Shown here: positions 1 through 13,443 of the stretch, piece after piece
Layout of the letters: each line of letters starts with the position of its first letter
How positions within the stretch are numbered: the stretch's first letter is position 1
DNA from: Paraspadella gotoi
Lineage: Eukaryota; Chaetognatha
DNA length: 64,000 nt
Direction: 5' to 3'
Assembly (NCBI GenBank): GCA_051294375.1
Contig: JBJCIZ010000239.1
Span: 2,369,476-2,433,475, forward strand
The notes under the pieces: generated by a model
The model's database searches: none
Told to the model about the DNA's origin: nothing
What the model saw: the letters and a program-made list of their open reading frames with translations, nothing else
Translations under genes and position numbers: made by a program

Positions 1-348
1 TTAAATAAAAATTTTACCAAAATGGAATAATTCACTTGACCATGATCGTATCATATTAAAATAACCAAATAAAATGTAAAGAACAATTTTGAGAGCTTTT
101 CAGACATATAGCTATCAGATTCCTGAATTCTAAGTTTATTGTAAAATCACAACATACTTTAAATGCGTTTATATTGTATTGAAGTTTACGTCTATTTATG
201 AGCGGAATTTTTCCCAGGGGCGTTTACATTGTTTGGTAGTCAGATTTTAACGAAAATCTCCATTGAAAAAATCTTCCTCGATTTCTAAGAACGACGTCGG
301 TTCCTATGTCTATTCATTCCGTCTTTTGTTTTTTTTTCTTCTGTCAAG
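1..348. other. AT-rich flank, probable intron of ABCA gene
   Basis: No coding exon can be supported here. The next exon starts after the AG at 347-348 and already lies in the second nucleotide-binding domain of an ABCA protein, so this stretch is most simply the preceding intron. The stretch at 200-340 has no Walker A-like sequence in any frame. Confidence 0.4.
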
Positions 349-1650
349 ATCATCTCGATCGTCAGTGCGGATCGTACAGCGGCGGCAATAAGCGGAAACT
401 TAGCGTCGCCATTGCTCTCATTGGATTGCCATCTGTCGTCTTGCTCGATGAACCATCTACCGGTCGGTGAAAGGGATTGCCAATTGAAAAAAATTCGGGA
501 GATAAATTTTTTGTTAATCTTTAGTGTTAGTTTTCTCCCGTCTTCTCTACATATTTTTGTTCGTTTCTATTTCTGCCATTTTTTTTTTCTTCTTTTTATT
601 TTAATTCTTCCTTCCATCCCACCATCTTTTCCACTCGCCCTAACTCCTCGAAAAAAAAAAAAAAGGCGTCGACCCCATTGCCCGTCGCAAGTTATGGGAG
701 GCGCTGCTCGACTTGCGCGACAACGGGGATCAGCGGATCATCTTGACGTCGCACGTGATGCAGGCGCGGACCGGGCTTATCGTCCACGGGAACGGCCCCC
801 TTCGAACAACCCCTTTTCTTAACGTTTCGTTTTCCAGGAATGCGAAGTATTGTGCTCTAGATTGTGCATCATGGTGCGAGGAAAGATAAAATGCATCGGA
901 TCACCTCAGCATTTAAAGTCGAAATTCGCTCAAGGTGGTGTTCTTCTTTGTCTTTTGTCGCCTCTCGTATTTATTCATGATTAGGAGAAAAAATATACTT
1001 TATATACTTAATCAAAAATATAGAAGCATATACTTTATATATATACTTTATCAAAATATACTTTGTATTGTGCGTATTATACTTTGTATTTGTGGCGAGT
1101 CCGCGGCGGGATCTTGCCTTAAAAGAGCTCCACAACTCTTCATGTTATTGATTCTCCAGTAAATTGAATCGACCCTTTCTTCAGGCTTCACAGTCGTGGT
1201 GGAGTTTCCCGACTCGTCCGTCGCCGATGCCAAGTGCGAGGCCTTCCTCGCCAAGATGCTTTCCGTCTTTCCGGACGCGAGGTTAAAGGAGAAGAATCAT
1301 CTCGGAACGACTTACTCGTATGTGGTGAGTTATCGAACTAGAGTCGTCTGAATACGACCATACAAGTTACAATAGTTCGAGCGAAGTTGATCATTAGCCT
1401 TGCCGCTAGAACGACAACCGAAGGAACCACTAAAGCCCAAACAAAAGCTGAAACATTGGCTGCGCCGGCTGCCCCTTTTTTTCATTTATAGATCCCTACC
1501 ATACCCGGCCGCACTTGGGGCAAAGTCTTCGAGTTTTTCGAGTCCACGAAGACCGAGTTCGAGTTGACGGACTACTCGGTGACGCAGACCACGCTGGAGG
1601 AGGTCTTCATGCATCTCACCCTCAAGGCGGGAACGCTTGACGACGACTGA
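349..1650 (+). CDS. ABCA-family ABC transporter, C-terminal part of NBD2 (partial)
   Basis: Only the 3' end of a full-size ABCA lipid exporter is present. Exons read as 349-462, 666-763, 838-934, 1185-1324 and 1492-1650 (stop TGA). The first encodes the ABC signature [10 protein letters not shown] and Walker B ([10 protein letters not shown]). The next gives [15 protein letters not shown] and the H-loop TSHVMQ, continuing with [19 protein letters not shown]. The final exons hold the ABCA regulatory-tail motif [13 protein letters not shown], ending in GTLDDD. All phases are continuous if the 763/838 junction uses a GC-AG intron (donor GCGCGG). A GT donor there would delete conserved residues or add seven. 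By family knowledge ABCA proteins move lipids across membranes. The upstream half (both TM domains, NBD1, Walker A of NBD2) lies outside the window, so the subtype cannot be assigned. Confidence 0.85.
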
Positions 1651-2163
1651 AGATTTATTGTTTAGAAATATTATAATTGAGTGACTTAATAAATTAACTG
1701 GCTTATCGTGACGCTTAATTACCACTTTTGTCTTGGAAGGTTGTTTAGAGTTAGGGATATTTATTATTTAGTATTTGACAGCTGAGAAGTTATAGATTTA
1801 AAGTTAGAATTGTAATGTTCCTGCGGCCCGTATAATAAACTATTCGAGTATGACCAAGGGACTAGTCATTTTTAAAACCATTTTCATATTTATCCCAAAT
1901 TTTGACTTAAATTAAAATGAAATTAATAAGTTGATGCTTAATTTTAATTTTATCACAGCCATACCGTGGGGAAAAAAGCCTGCAATGAAAGGATCGAGAT
2001 ATTGTAACATACACTAATAGTACAAACACAAACCTTTAGGCGATAAATCTCTTCGTTAGCCTGTTTGATTTTTATTCATTATTCTGTTCCTGATGACTGT
2101 TTTATCTTTTTGATTTCATTTCAACTTCTTTTTCCTAATTTCGTTTTTTTTTCCCGCCAAACT
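1651..2163. other. Intergenic AT-rich spacer
   Basis: Holds the ABCA 3'UTR (AATAAA-type hexamers near 1687 and 1835) and the presumed promoter and 5'UTR of the next gene. No coding exon, structured RNA or repeat is visible. Confidence 0.5.
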
Positions 2164-3846
2164 ATGAGTTCTTACTCGGTAGATTTGGCGGCTATTTTTT
2201 CCTCCGCTTACGAGCCGATTGATGGAGACACGGAGCCAGGAAGTGAGAACGGAGGCTTTAATGTATCTTCAACTGGAGATCCGACGCTGGCGGCTGCTGC
2301 GGAGGCGGCGCCGTCGCAGCTGTCTTCGGTCGGAAGTTCTGGTGCTGTGTGCGAGTGTTCGGGCAGCAGCGTCAGTGGTAAAAATATGAAATTACGAGTT
2401 TATCCCTAATTTTAAAGATTCTATATCAATAACACGAAATAAACATAAACAGCAAACAAGTAATAGTCGCGTCAACAATGATATACCCCTGATTTCAACA
2501 TGGTGGAGCCTAAACTTAACTCGGGATTTTTCTCTCCATTCCTACTCCAGGTCCGACACCTTCTATTTGTAACGAGACATCCTTCTCCCGCCAACAACAG
2601 CCGGCGCAACCCTCGCCGCGCATCAACCTCACCGTCAATCCTCTTAACTCTATGGCCAACTCGATCGTCGAAGCCTTCAAACGCACCTCTCCCGGATCGA
2701 GTCCGCCCGGGGCGTTCACCACCTTTGCGGCCACGTCATCCAGTGGTGAAACCACGACGCTCAAATATACGCCGCTGATTTTCGACGACGACGAGCAGCT
2801 TCCGATTTGCGCCCACAATCTTAACGCCAACAATAACAACAGCAACATCATAAGGAATAACAACCACTCTCCCAGCGCGTCGTTGACGACGGCTTATGGA
2901 GCGGCTGACGAGGCCGACGGTTGGCCGGCCGGCGGTCGACGCCGGGGCGTCTTCCGTGATCGAGTCTCCGTCAGAGGTCCTTTCTCCATGACTGGAGTCT
3001 GCATTGCGTTTCTCGTCTTTTTCATCGGCGTCATCTCTTTCGCCAGCATTGTGCATTCCAGGTTTTTTTTTTTAGATAAATATTCAAGCGGTGGTGATAA
3101 TAGCCATTATTATAATTAGAGTTGCTGTTTAAATTCTTTTTTTTTTTTTAATTAGACTATTAGTCCCTTTTTTTTAGTCGTTTGGCGGTTCGACTTATTT
3201 AATTGGCAACATCTAAACTCAAATCTTGAATTTAACCTTCAGTCAAAGAAAGCCGAAGCTCGATTCAGTTCCTCTTCATCATCATGCTCATCGTCATCAT
3301 AAACATCATCCCCGCGCCAAGTCCGCGGCGAAGGCATCGATCGAGACGCATCCGCCGCCGAAGCCTTCGTTCGTCCGTCGAGCGGACACCCTCCTCGACG
3401 CCTCTGAGAAAATCGCCGCCGCCGAGCGTTTGCTCGGCAACCTTTCCGAATCGGATGAGCTCCTGGTGCTGACCAGGCTGCGGCTTTTTTACGAAAGGAA
3501 GTTAGAGGAGGTCGAGACGCGACTGTCGAAAATGTTGAGAGAGAGAAATGGGCACGGGGATGAAAGTGGAGTGTCTCAGAAGTCCGACCGAAGCGCGGGC
3601 CCGGCCCCAGAATCGGATCATCATGACGATAAGCATGAAAAGACGGCGGCCAAGTCTCATGCAGACCAGGTTACGGTCCACGTGGAAAATAAATCGAGGA
3701 GCGGAAGTCCTTCCGGAACGCATCCAAGGGAAAAAACCGGCGCGTTGTCCGGATCCGGCGTCGTCGCAGCGGCGAAGGACGAGTCGGCGGTGCCGAAGCC
3801 TTTGTACGTGCAAACACGGACGCCGTTGGCGCGTCGAACTTATTGA
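2164..3846 (+). CDS. Unrecognised single-pass membrane protein, about 442 aa
   Basis: Three exons fit with perfect phase: 2164-2377, 2551-3061 and 3243-3846 (1,329 nt, 442 aa). The N-terminal ~270 residues are low-complexity (Ala/Ser/Asn-rich, acidic), with no signal peptide. One strong hydrophobic segment follows near the end of exon 2 (TGVCIAFLVFFIGVISFASI), preceded by an Arg-rich stretch (GGRRRGVFRDRVSVRG). That charge pattern suggests a type II protein with a cytoplasmic N terminus. The distal part has a His-rich run (HHHAHRHHKHH) and a short predicted coiled coil (ERLLGNLSESDELLVLTRLRLFYERKLEEVE), then a disordered Lys/Ser-rich tail. I recognise no known family. The exon structure is supported by in-frame junctions; the function is unknown. 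Confidence 0.7.
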
Positions 3847-4357
3847 AGAGGGAAAGTATGAGGCTTCCCGGCCGTGAACTTGAAAGCGTGAAAACATCTC
3901 AAGTGTTTGTTGAACCATTAAGTGTTAAACAATTTTCTTCTATTAAATCATTTGGTAAATGTTCGTTAAAATCTTTATTTAAAAAAAAAAAAAAGAAGAA
4001 AAAAATCTGTTTGAGAGAAAATAAGGAAAACTGGCAGTTTCAATTCGGTTTCCGAACATTGTCTTCGGGTATAAAATAAATAAAATGAAGAAAAAACAGC
4101 TATAGCAGAAAAAAGGATGAAAGTATTACCGTAGAAAACTCGAGGCCTATACCGACCTTTCGTTGCCACCATATCCGATATAGTCTGAAGAATTTACTTT
4201 TAAAAAAATTAAACTTTAATTTCTGTCTTTTTCGTCTTCTGTTTCTTCTACCGCTTTTCTCGGTTTTTATTCTCGTCGCTCAGATAGAGATAGAGACGGA
4301 TAATAAGTTATTTTATTATTAAACTATTTTATTATTAAACTATTTTCAAGTTAGAAA
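3847..4357. other. Intergenic spacer
   Basis: AT-rich; includes A-rich tracts near 3980-4005 and an AATAAA-like site at 4075-4080, plausibly the 3' end of the upstream gene. A TTTTCAAG acceptor-like site lies at 4343-4350, just before the next start codon. No other feature is seen. Confidence 0.45.
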
Positions 4358-5848
4358 ATGCTGCTTCCGCGCATCCTGGTGACCGACGTCTCCGGCGCCA
4401 CATACGAAGTAGAGGCGTTAGAGTCGCGACGTCAGGGCGAAGGCGACGTCGATGACGACGTCGCCGCTTTGGGCGCTGCCATCAGTGACGGCCTCGTTTT
4501 CGAGGAAGCGTCGGCCGATGACGGAGGCGGCGAAATAGAGGGCGCAGTAGGCGGACTGAGCGTGGACGACTTGGAAAGGCCCAAGATGAAAGCTTGGCTC
4601 CCAAATTCTGAAGGAGAGTCTGGTAAAAATAACATGCTTAGGCGCTTCCCGCTTACAGCTTAGCCTCAAGAAATTGTAACTAATTTAGATCACGCTATCT
4701 GTCTTTTGTTGTTCCTGACTACAATCGAGACTCTCAACTTTAGTTTCTCGTCTTTTATCATTTATAAAATGATATCATCGGTTAACTGTGCTCGCTTTAA
4801 GCGTTTGTGGAGGCGGGCGGCGACGTGGGCGCCCCTCGCGGCCTCTCCGCGAATCATCCAGTCGTAGAAAGACTTAAAAGATGCGCCGTCTTCGAAAAAG
4901 CCCGACCACCGTTGGAGGACAATTTCGAGACGTTTCTCAAGGTGTTGGGAGGAGGGAGAGGATAGGGTTTTAAGGGACCCTCGTCACTAAGAATTAAGTC
5001 GTTGATTTAATTTAATTAATTTCATATTAACTAATTGAAAAGGCAATAACAAAGACAAACGAGATTCTTCGTTTCAACCACGTATTACGAATATTCAAAA
5101 CAATAAAAAAAACGGCGATATACGAAGAAGAAGAAGAAGAAGAAGAAGAAGAAGAAGAAGAAGAGATAAAAGTGACAAGAGGTCAATTCGAGCCCCCAGG
5201 AGTTTGACCACCGTCCCCTTTTATTAGCGAATGCCAACTGATACGGAGATGGAGACCTGCGTTATTCAACGTTCGGCCTTGGACCAAAATGAAGATGAAT
5301 TCGGCGACGATGACAGAATCAAAGATGACGCAAATCAAAGTGATGAGGAAAGAACGGTCCAAGTTTGCTCCGACGGAGATTCATTGCCTACGACTGAGGC
5401 GAGAATTCGGGTTGGTTGGTGGCGAGGTTGTTTTGTTACAGGATTGCTCCTTTCTGTTGTTAATTTGTCCTCTGTCCGGTTGATTTTTTTTTTTGGTGGT
5501 GGGAAAGTAACGCATAAGTCGTTACGCAGTTAAATTTACTATATTGAAAAAACACACGAGAAAACAATTTAATTCTGTACAGACATAACACGAATCAATT
5601 CAATAAGAATAAAATTTGATCTTATGTCTATTATCTACGTACGTAGTTTTTGTGCTTTAAAACCAAAGCTATATTATGAAGCTAATAATTTAACATGTAT
5701 TATAGGTTCCTTTTAATTTCGCTGAAATTACATTTTGGCTTATTAATAAGTTTTTATTCAGGGTCGTAGTCGAAATCTGGTTCAGTCCATCATCTCCCGG
5801 GCGAAAGAAACTCTATATCACGAAAATATTCTACAGGGTGGAAACTGA
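4358..5848 (+). CDS. Unrecognised acidic protein, four exons, about 224 aa
   Basis: Exons 4358-4622, 4802-4941, 5228-5410 and 5762-5848 join in frame (675 nt). The 5228 acceptor has a good pyrimidine tract (CCGTCCCCTTTTATTAG), and the first donor is G|GTAAAA. The protein begins MLLPRILVTDVSGATYEVEA, then is Asp/Glu/Gly-rich. It has a basic patch with a possible helix (HPVVERLKRCAVFEK), a second acidic region (EDEFGDDDRIKDD), and ends SRNLVQSIISRAKETLYHEN. No TM segment, signal peptide or catalytic motif is visible. A shorter model stops in exon 2 at 4963-4965 (142 aa), with 5231-5848 as a separate small gene. The four-exon model is preferred because all phases agree. Function unknown. Confidence 0.55.
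5122..5166 (+). repeat. (AAG)n trinucleotide microsatellite
   Basis: About 14 uninterrupted GAA/AAG units inside intron 2 of the acidic-protein gene. Simple tandem repeat; no coding use. Confidence 0.9.
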
Positions 5849-6280
5849 AAACCTTCTATTTATAAATAACTTACCCATTTATTTTTTTATGATAATTTAC
5901 TGATTATATTTAAGTCGTTGACTTTTATAACTCATTAAATTCAATAGGAATGACGAAAGAGCTAATTTAAAAGCTAGTTTTTTGAAAGTCAAAGTTGGAA
6001 GTGATGACAGATTTTGCAGAATTTTAGAGATTACGATTTATACCAAAAAAAAAGCACTATCATAAAAAAAAAATTGTGATAAAAAAGTATAATATACGAA
6101 TCTCGACTTTTTGCATTGTTTCCTCGATTGGTCTCGTCAACTTTTATCGCAATATTCCTTAAATGAATAAAAATATCACTTCATCGGCGAGAGGAAAGGA
6201 CACGTATGTTTTTTTTTTTTTAAATGAGACCGGTTCTATTTAGTTATTGAAACAAATCAAAAGCGCCCATTTTGATCGAG
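5849..6280. other. Convergent intergenic spacer
   Basis: Lies between the plus-strand acidic-protein gene and the 3' end of the minus-strand kinase gene. AT-rich, with A and T homopolymers at 6050-6070 and 6210-6220. Presumably both 3'UTRs; nothing else seen. Confidence 0.45.
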
Positions 6281-9350
<3,070 letters not shown>

Positions 9351-9588
9351 CTGAGGAACGATTCGTAATATATAGACTATTGACTTAATTATAGTCTGCC
9401 GATAGGTAGCCTATTTATCTGCCGAAACTGGTCCAACCTATACAAAATTTTCCATATTTTAAACTTTGTTATGTGAATATTTATCTAACAAAATTTAAAA
9501 AAAAAGGGAAAAGGTTGTTAAACTTCAAAATTGATCTTAAAGTTCTTTGTTTTATTTTTTTTTTTTAATTACTAAATACTCGATTCTA

Positions 9589-9915
9589 CTAACTAGTTAG
9601 TCCCTCAACTTGTTTGGATTTTCCAGCCGACTGTGCTGTGAGATGAGGCGTGGTGTTTACGGCGGATACATTGACGTCGCGCGGATGAGACGAAACTGTC
9701 CCATCGCGATGCGGCTGAGGCGAAAGACGGCGTCGGCCGGAAGGACTTCCAGATGGCGGCCTTTTCGGCGAATGAGCGCGAGATCCGCCGGACGAGGCGA
9801 CGGGCGTCTTTGAGGAATCAGTCTCTTTCGATTGGTGATGGGAACGAGACGACGGGGCATGGAACGCATCGTGGGGCGACGAACCCTTGGGATGGGCGCT
9901 TCTTATCGAACGCAT
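9589..9915 (-). CDS. Possible N-terminal exon, Ser/Pro/Arg-rich
   Basis: A minus-strand reading frame starting at the ATG at 9913-9915 encodes a low-complexity Ser/Pro/His/Arg-rich stretch (for example SPKRPPSGSPSGRRRLSPQP). Composition resembles the N-terminal extension exons of the kinase at 9178-9350. No donor with the phase needed to join that exon was found, so linkage is unproven. It may be a first exon of the kinase gene or unrelated. Confidence 0.3.
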   Translation of the reverse strand: MRSIRSAHPKGSSPHDAFHAPSSRSHHQSKETDSSKTPVASSGGSRAHSPKRPPSGSPSGRRRLSPQPHRDGTVSSHPRDVNVSAVNTTPHLTAQSAGKSKQVEGLTS

Positions 9916-10299
9916 CGGGATAAAAAAAACGAAAAAATAGTAAAAGAAAAATAAATAAGTAAAACTACTGATACGACGTCTACGTAAAGGGTATATTTTT
10001 CGTGTGAAAAAACAGGGTAGACTGAGAGGGGAAGAGAAAAGGCAGTATAAGAACAATCAAATCTTATAATTGCATTATCTAATCGGAAGAGATTCGGAAA
10101 TTTAAGTATAGGAACTAATAAGAAAAGCAAGAGATAATTAACTCTTCTTTTCTCATTACTAAAAGTAACGAAACGACAAAGAATCTAATTTATGCAGAAG
10201 CTGGATATATCATAATTAATAGGGTTTTCCTATTTGTAAGAAATCAAAATGATCAACAGGTATTTTAAGAAACTTTGAAAGAAATCAAGGATACTGACT

Positions 10300-10600
10300 T
10301 ACTGTGGCGGTATATTCACACTGCCTCATATCCACCGTCGTTCACCCAATCCCCTCGACTCCGAGGGGGCACGTACCATCCCAAGCGTTACGTTCCATCC
10401 ACAGTCCTAACGACTTCCCTCTGTGTTGACAAAGCGAGACCGTCCTAGGGTAACCACGCCAGTGACACGAGGCGTCACCGAGGGTCGATAGCCCCTAAAG
10501 CAAACAGTGAGATGCCCCATCCCAATGGGCATCACAGGCAAACCGGCTTTTGCGGTATTACTACCACAAAATGTTGCCTCTCGTAAACGAAACAGTTAAG
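10300..10600. other. GC-rich intergenic island of unknown nature
   Basis: About 270 bp far richer in GC than its flanks (for example CCCCTCGACTCCGAGGGGGC, a short hairpin). No long reading frame, tRNA or rRNA match is recognised on either strand. It could be a transposable-element fragment or a regulatory island. Confidence 0.3.
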
Positions 10601-10819
10601 AAACTTCGTTTCTTTTGGAAGAATCAAATCAGTAAAAATCGCGGAAAAATATATATCCAGTGGTTACATTATCCACTCTAAGCCTTTTATTCAATTTTCG
10701 GTAATTAACTATAAAAATCTATTGAGCTTAATCTTCGTCCAAGAACAGCACTTTTTTTGCTTCGAAATGGATGCGCGGGTCTTTCTAATTCTTCTAAATA
10801 TTTTTTCTTAATTTGTCAG

Positions 10820-12382
10820 ATTCTGGATCTGACATCAAATTAACTATTCATTATCTTTCTTTACCGACGAAAATTTTTCAAATAATTGGATGGATGCTTT
10901 TGCTCTCCGTCGTCCTTCATTGCGCCGTTTCATCGCTGTACGGCTTGTTCGTGATTCAGAGAAATCGGCGTCTGTATTCGAGGTTGACCGGACGCCGGTG
11001 GCGATTTGTTCTTCTGGTGTTTTTTTATCTCATTGGACTGGGATCAATTCCCGTCGCTGTTGATTTATTTCTTGACAAACGAAGTCTTAAGTGCGGAGAA
11101 ACGATAGCGTTGAAGGAAAATTTCGATCTGATGATGAATCTGATTCATGCGATTTTTGAATCGTTTCCACAGTTGCTCATACAGACGGCCACTGTGGTTA
11201 TTTCATTAACGAGTGGAACTTCAAAGCTGTGCTTAAATATTCGTAGTTTGATACGAGATGAATTATATTCTGGAAAAATTTATCAAGTGGAAGAAAATGG
11301 AAACTTAGCGCGTACAAATTATACCTGTTTATGTTTTATGGTTGAGAATAAATCAAATGCTAGAGGTTTTTACTGTAAATGGACTTTTGAAGAACATTTT
11401 CTTATTCTCTCTTTGGCTTTGTCCACGGTTAGTTTGGCAAAGTCAGCGGCTTTAAACCGTGCTCGTGCAATGGGTTTTCAAAATACAGAATTATCCGGGC
11501 AGAAAATTATATACGACTTGGCCGATATTATTCAAGGTAGTCTTGGTATCTCGATTAGCCTGTATCTTATTTCAATTACTTGTACAGTAACCACCATGTA
11601 TGCGCTGATATTTGCACCATGCTTGTTACTTCGAATTTTTACAATTAAAGAGCTGAAAGAAATATGTTTTAAACTAATAAATTTTAGCATCCAAAACACA
11701 TTTTATCAAACCATAAATCTTGGCAATCTTTTATTTCCCTTGTACAGTTTTTTAATATTTTCTACTCGGTTAAACGTGGAAAAACAAATCAGTCTCAATT
11801 CTTATAGATACGAAGAACTATTTAGCAACACCGAATTATATTGGGGCCTTTCTTATTTAACAAGTTTGAGCAAACAATGTCGGATCTGCCTACATAATTA
11901 ATTAAATTAATTATTAATTAATTAATAGATTAATTAATTAATTAATAGTTAATTAATTAATTAATAAATAGATTAATTATAATTTATGTTCAGCTTGTCA
12001 TCATCGATGTCCTTAAAATTGAGTCAGGACAGTTATTAAATGTTTTGTTTACATTTTATCAAAAACAAACAAATATCCTCTATTATCGAGCCAGGCGGGC
12101 AAAGCCCGTCCTGTCTAGATTTTTTTTCGGTTTAGCTTTCGGTCTCGCTTTTTTGCAATCATGGCTTCTGAAAGTGTGATATCATAGGGAGTTGAAATTT
12201 TCATATATGGCTTCTAATCATCAATATCTTTAAAATTCTCATGTTTCATATCAAATTGGTATTTGTTTATGTTTTATTTACAAAACAAAAACGTTTTAAT
12301 TATATGTCGCTCTCTCTCTCTCTCTCTTTTCTCCGTCACTGCTTCTTCTAAAAACGAGTTCCGGCTCTGCAGCGTCTGTCCA

Positions 12383-12440
<58 letters not shown>

Positions 12441-12963
12441 TACAAAAAATTTTTTAGATATAATGTGGGTTCACTAATGTAAAAATCGATGCCGCGAACA
12501 GGGCGCGAACCCGCGGGTCCTTTGGGTAGAGAATAGCTCACGCTACGTGCGGCGCCATAAGTACTGCTGATTCTTTAACGAGTAAAGGGGCTGTAGAGCT
12601 TCTCTCTCTCTCTCTCTTTTAATTATTATATATCGCTCTTTCTCTTTCTCTTTTTCTCTTGCAGCGGCTGTCTCTCTCTCTCTCTCCTCTCTCTTTTTCT
12701 CTCTCTCTCTCTGTCTCTCTGTCTCTCTGTGTGTGTCTGTCCCTATCTGTCCGATCTTTGCGTGATCGTTTGTTTTTGGAAAAATTCTGATTATTTTTTT
12801 CCTTCTAAAACTTTTTATTATTGCCATTTATTCCGCGCTTTTTTTCAATACAAATCCCATATTTTCATCCGAGATTTTCGTGGATTTATTCTCTTCTTTC
12901 TCTCTCTCTCTCTCTCTCTCCTCTCTCTTTCTCTCTCTCTCTCTTCTTTCTCTCTCTCTCTTT

Positions 12964-12999
<36 letters not shown>

Positions 13000-13412
13000 C
13001 TCTTTCACTCATACACGCATTTGTTGTTTTATTGACTATCATCGCATCAATGAATGACAATCATCGCATCAATGAATGACAATCATCGCATCACTGAATG
13101 ACTATCATCACAGCAGTGAATGACTATCATCGCATCAATAATTGATTATCATCGAATCAATAATCAATTCCTATTACATCAATAAATTACTATTACATCA
13201 ATCAATTAGTATTACCTCAATCAATTACTAGTACATCAACAATTCGTTATCGCATGATCTATTCGTTTTTTCCCGGTTTTTTTTCATTAATTTTCTATGA
13301 TAGTGGGCTCTGGCTCGATCTTGAGTCTTTTAAGATTTTTTATTTTATGTCTCCTTCTCTCTCTCTCTCTCTCACTCTCTCTCTTTCTCTCTCACTCTCT
13401 CTTCTCCTCTCT

Positions 13413-13443
<31 letters not shown>

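Noticed and set aside
412-822. 136-aa frame at the 5' end
   Set aside because: It runs through the ABCA exons in a mixed frame plus low-complexity intron sequence. The conserved ABCA reading explains the exons.
13030-13240. CRISPR-like array
   Set aside because: The 22-bp units are directly abutting, without unique spacers, and decay progressively. This is a minisatellite, and the genome is animal.
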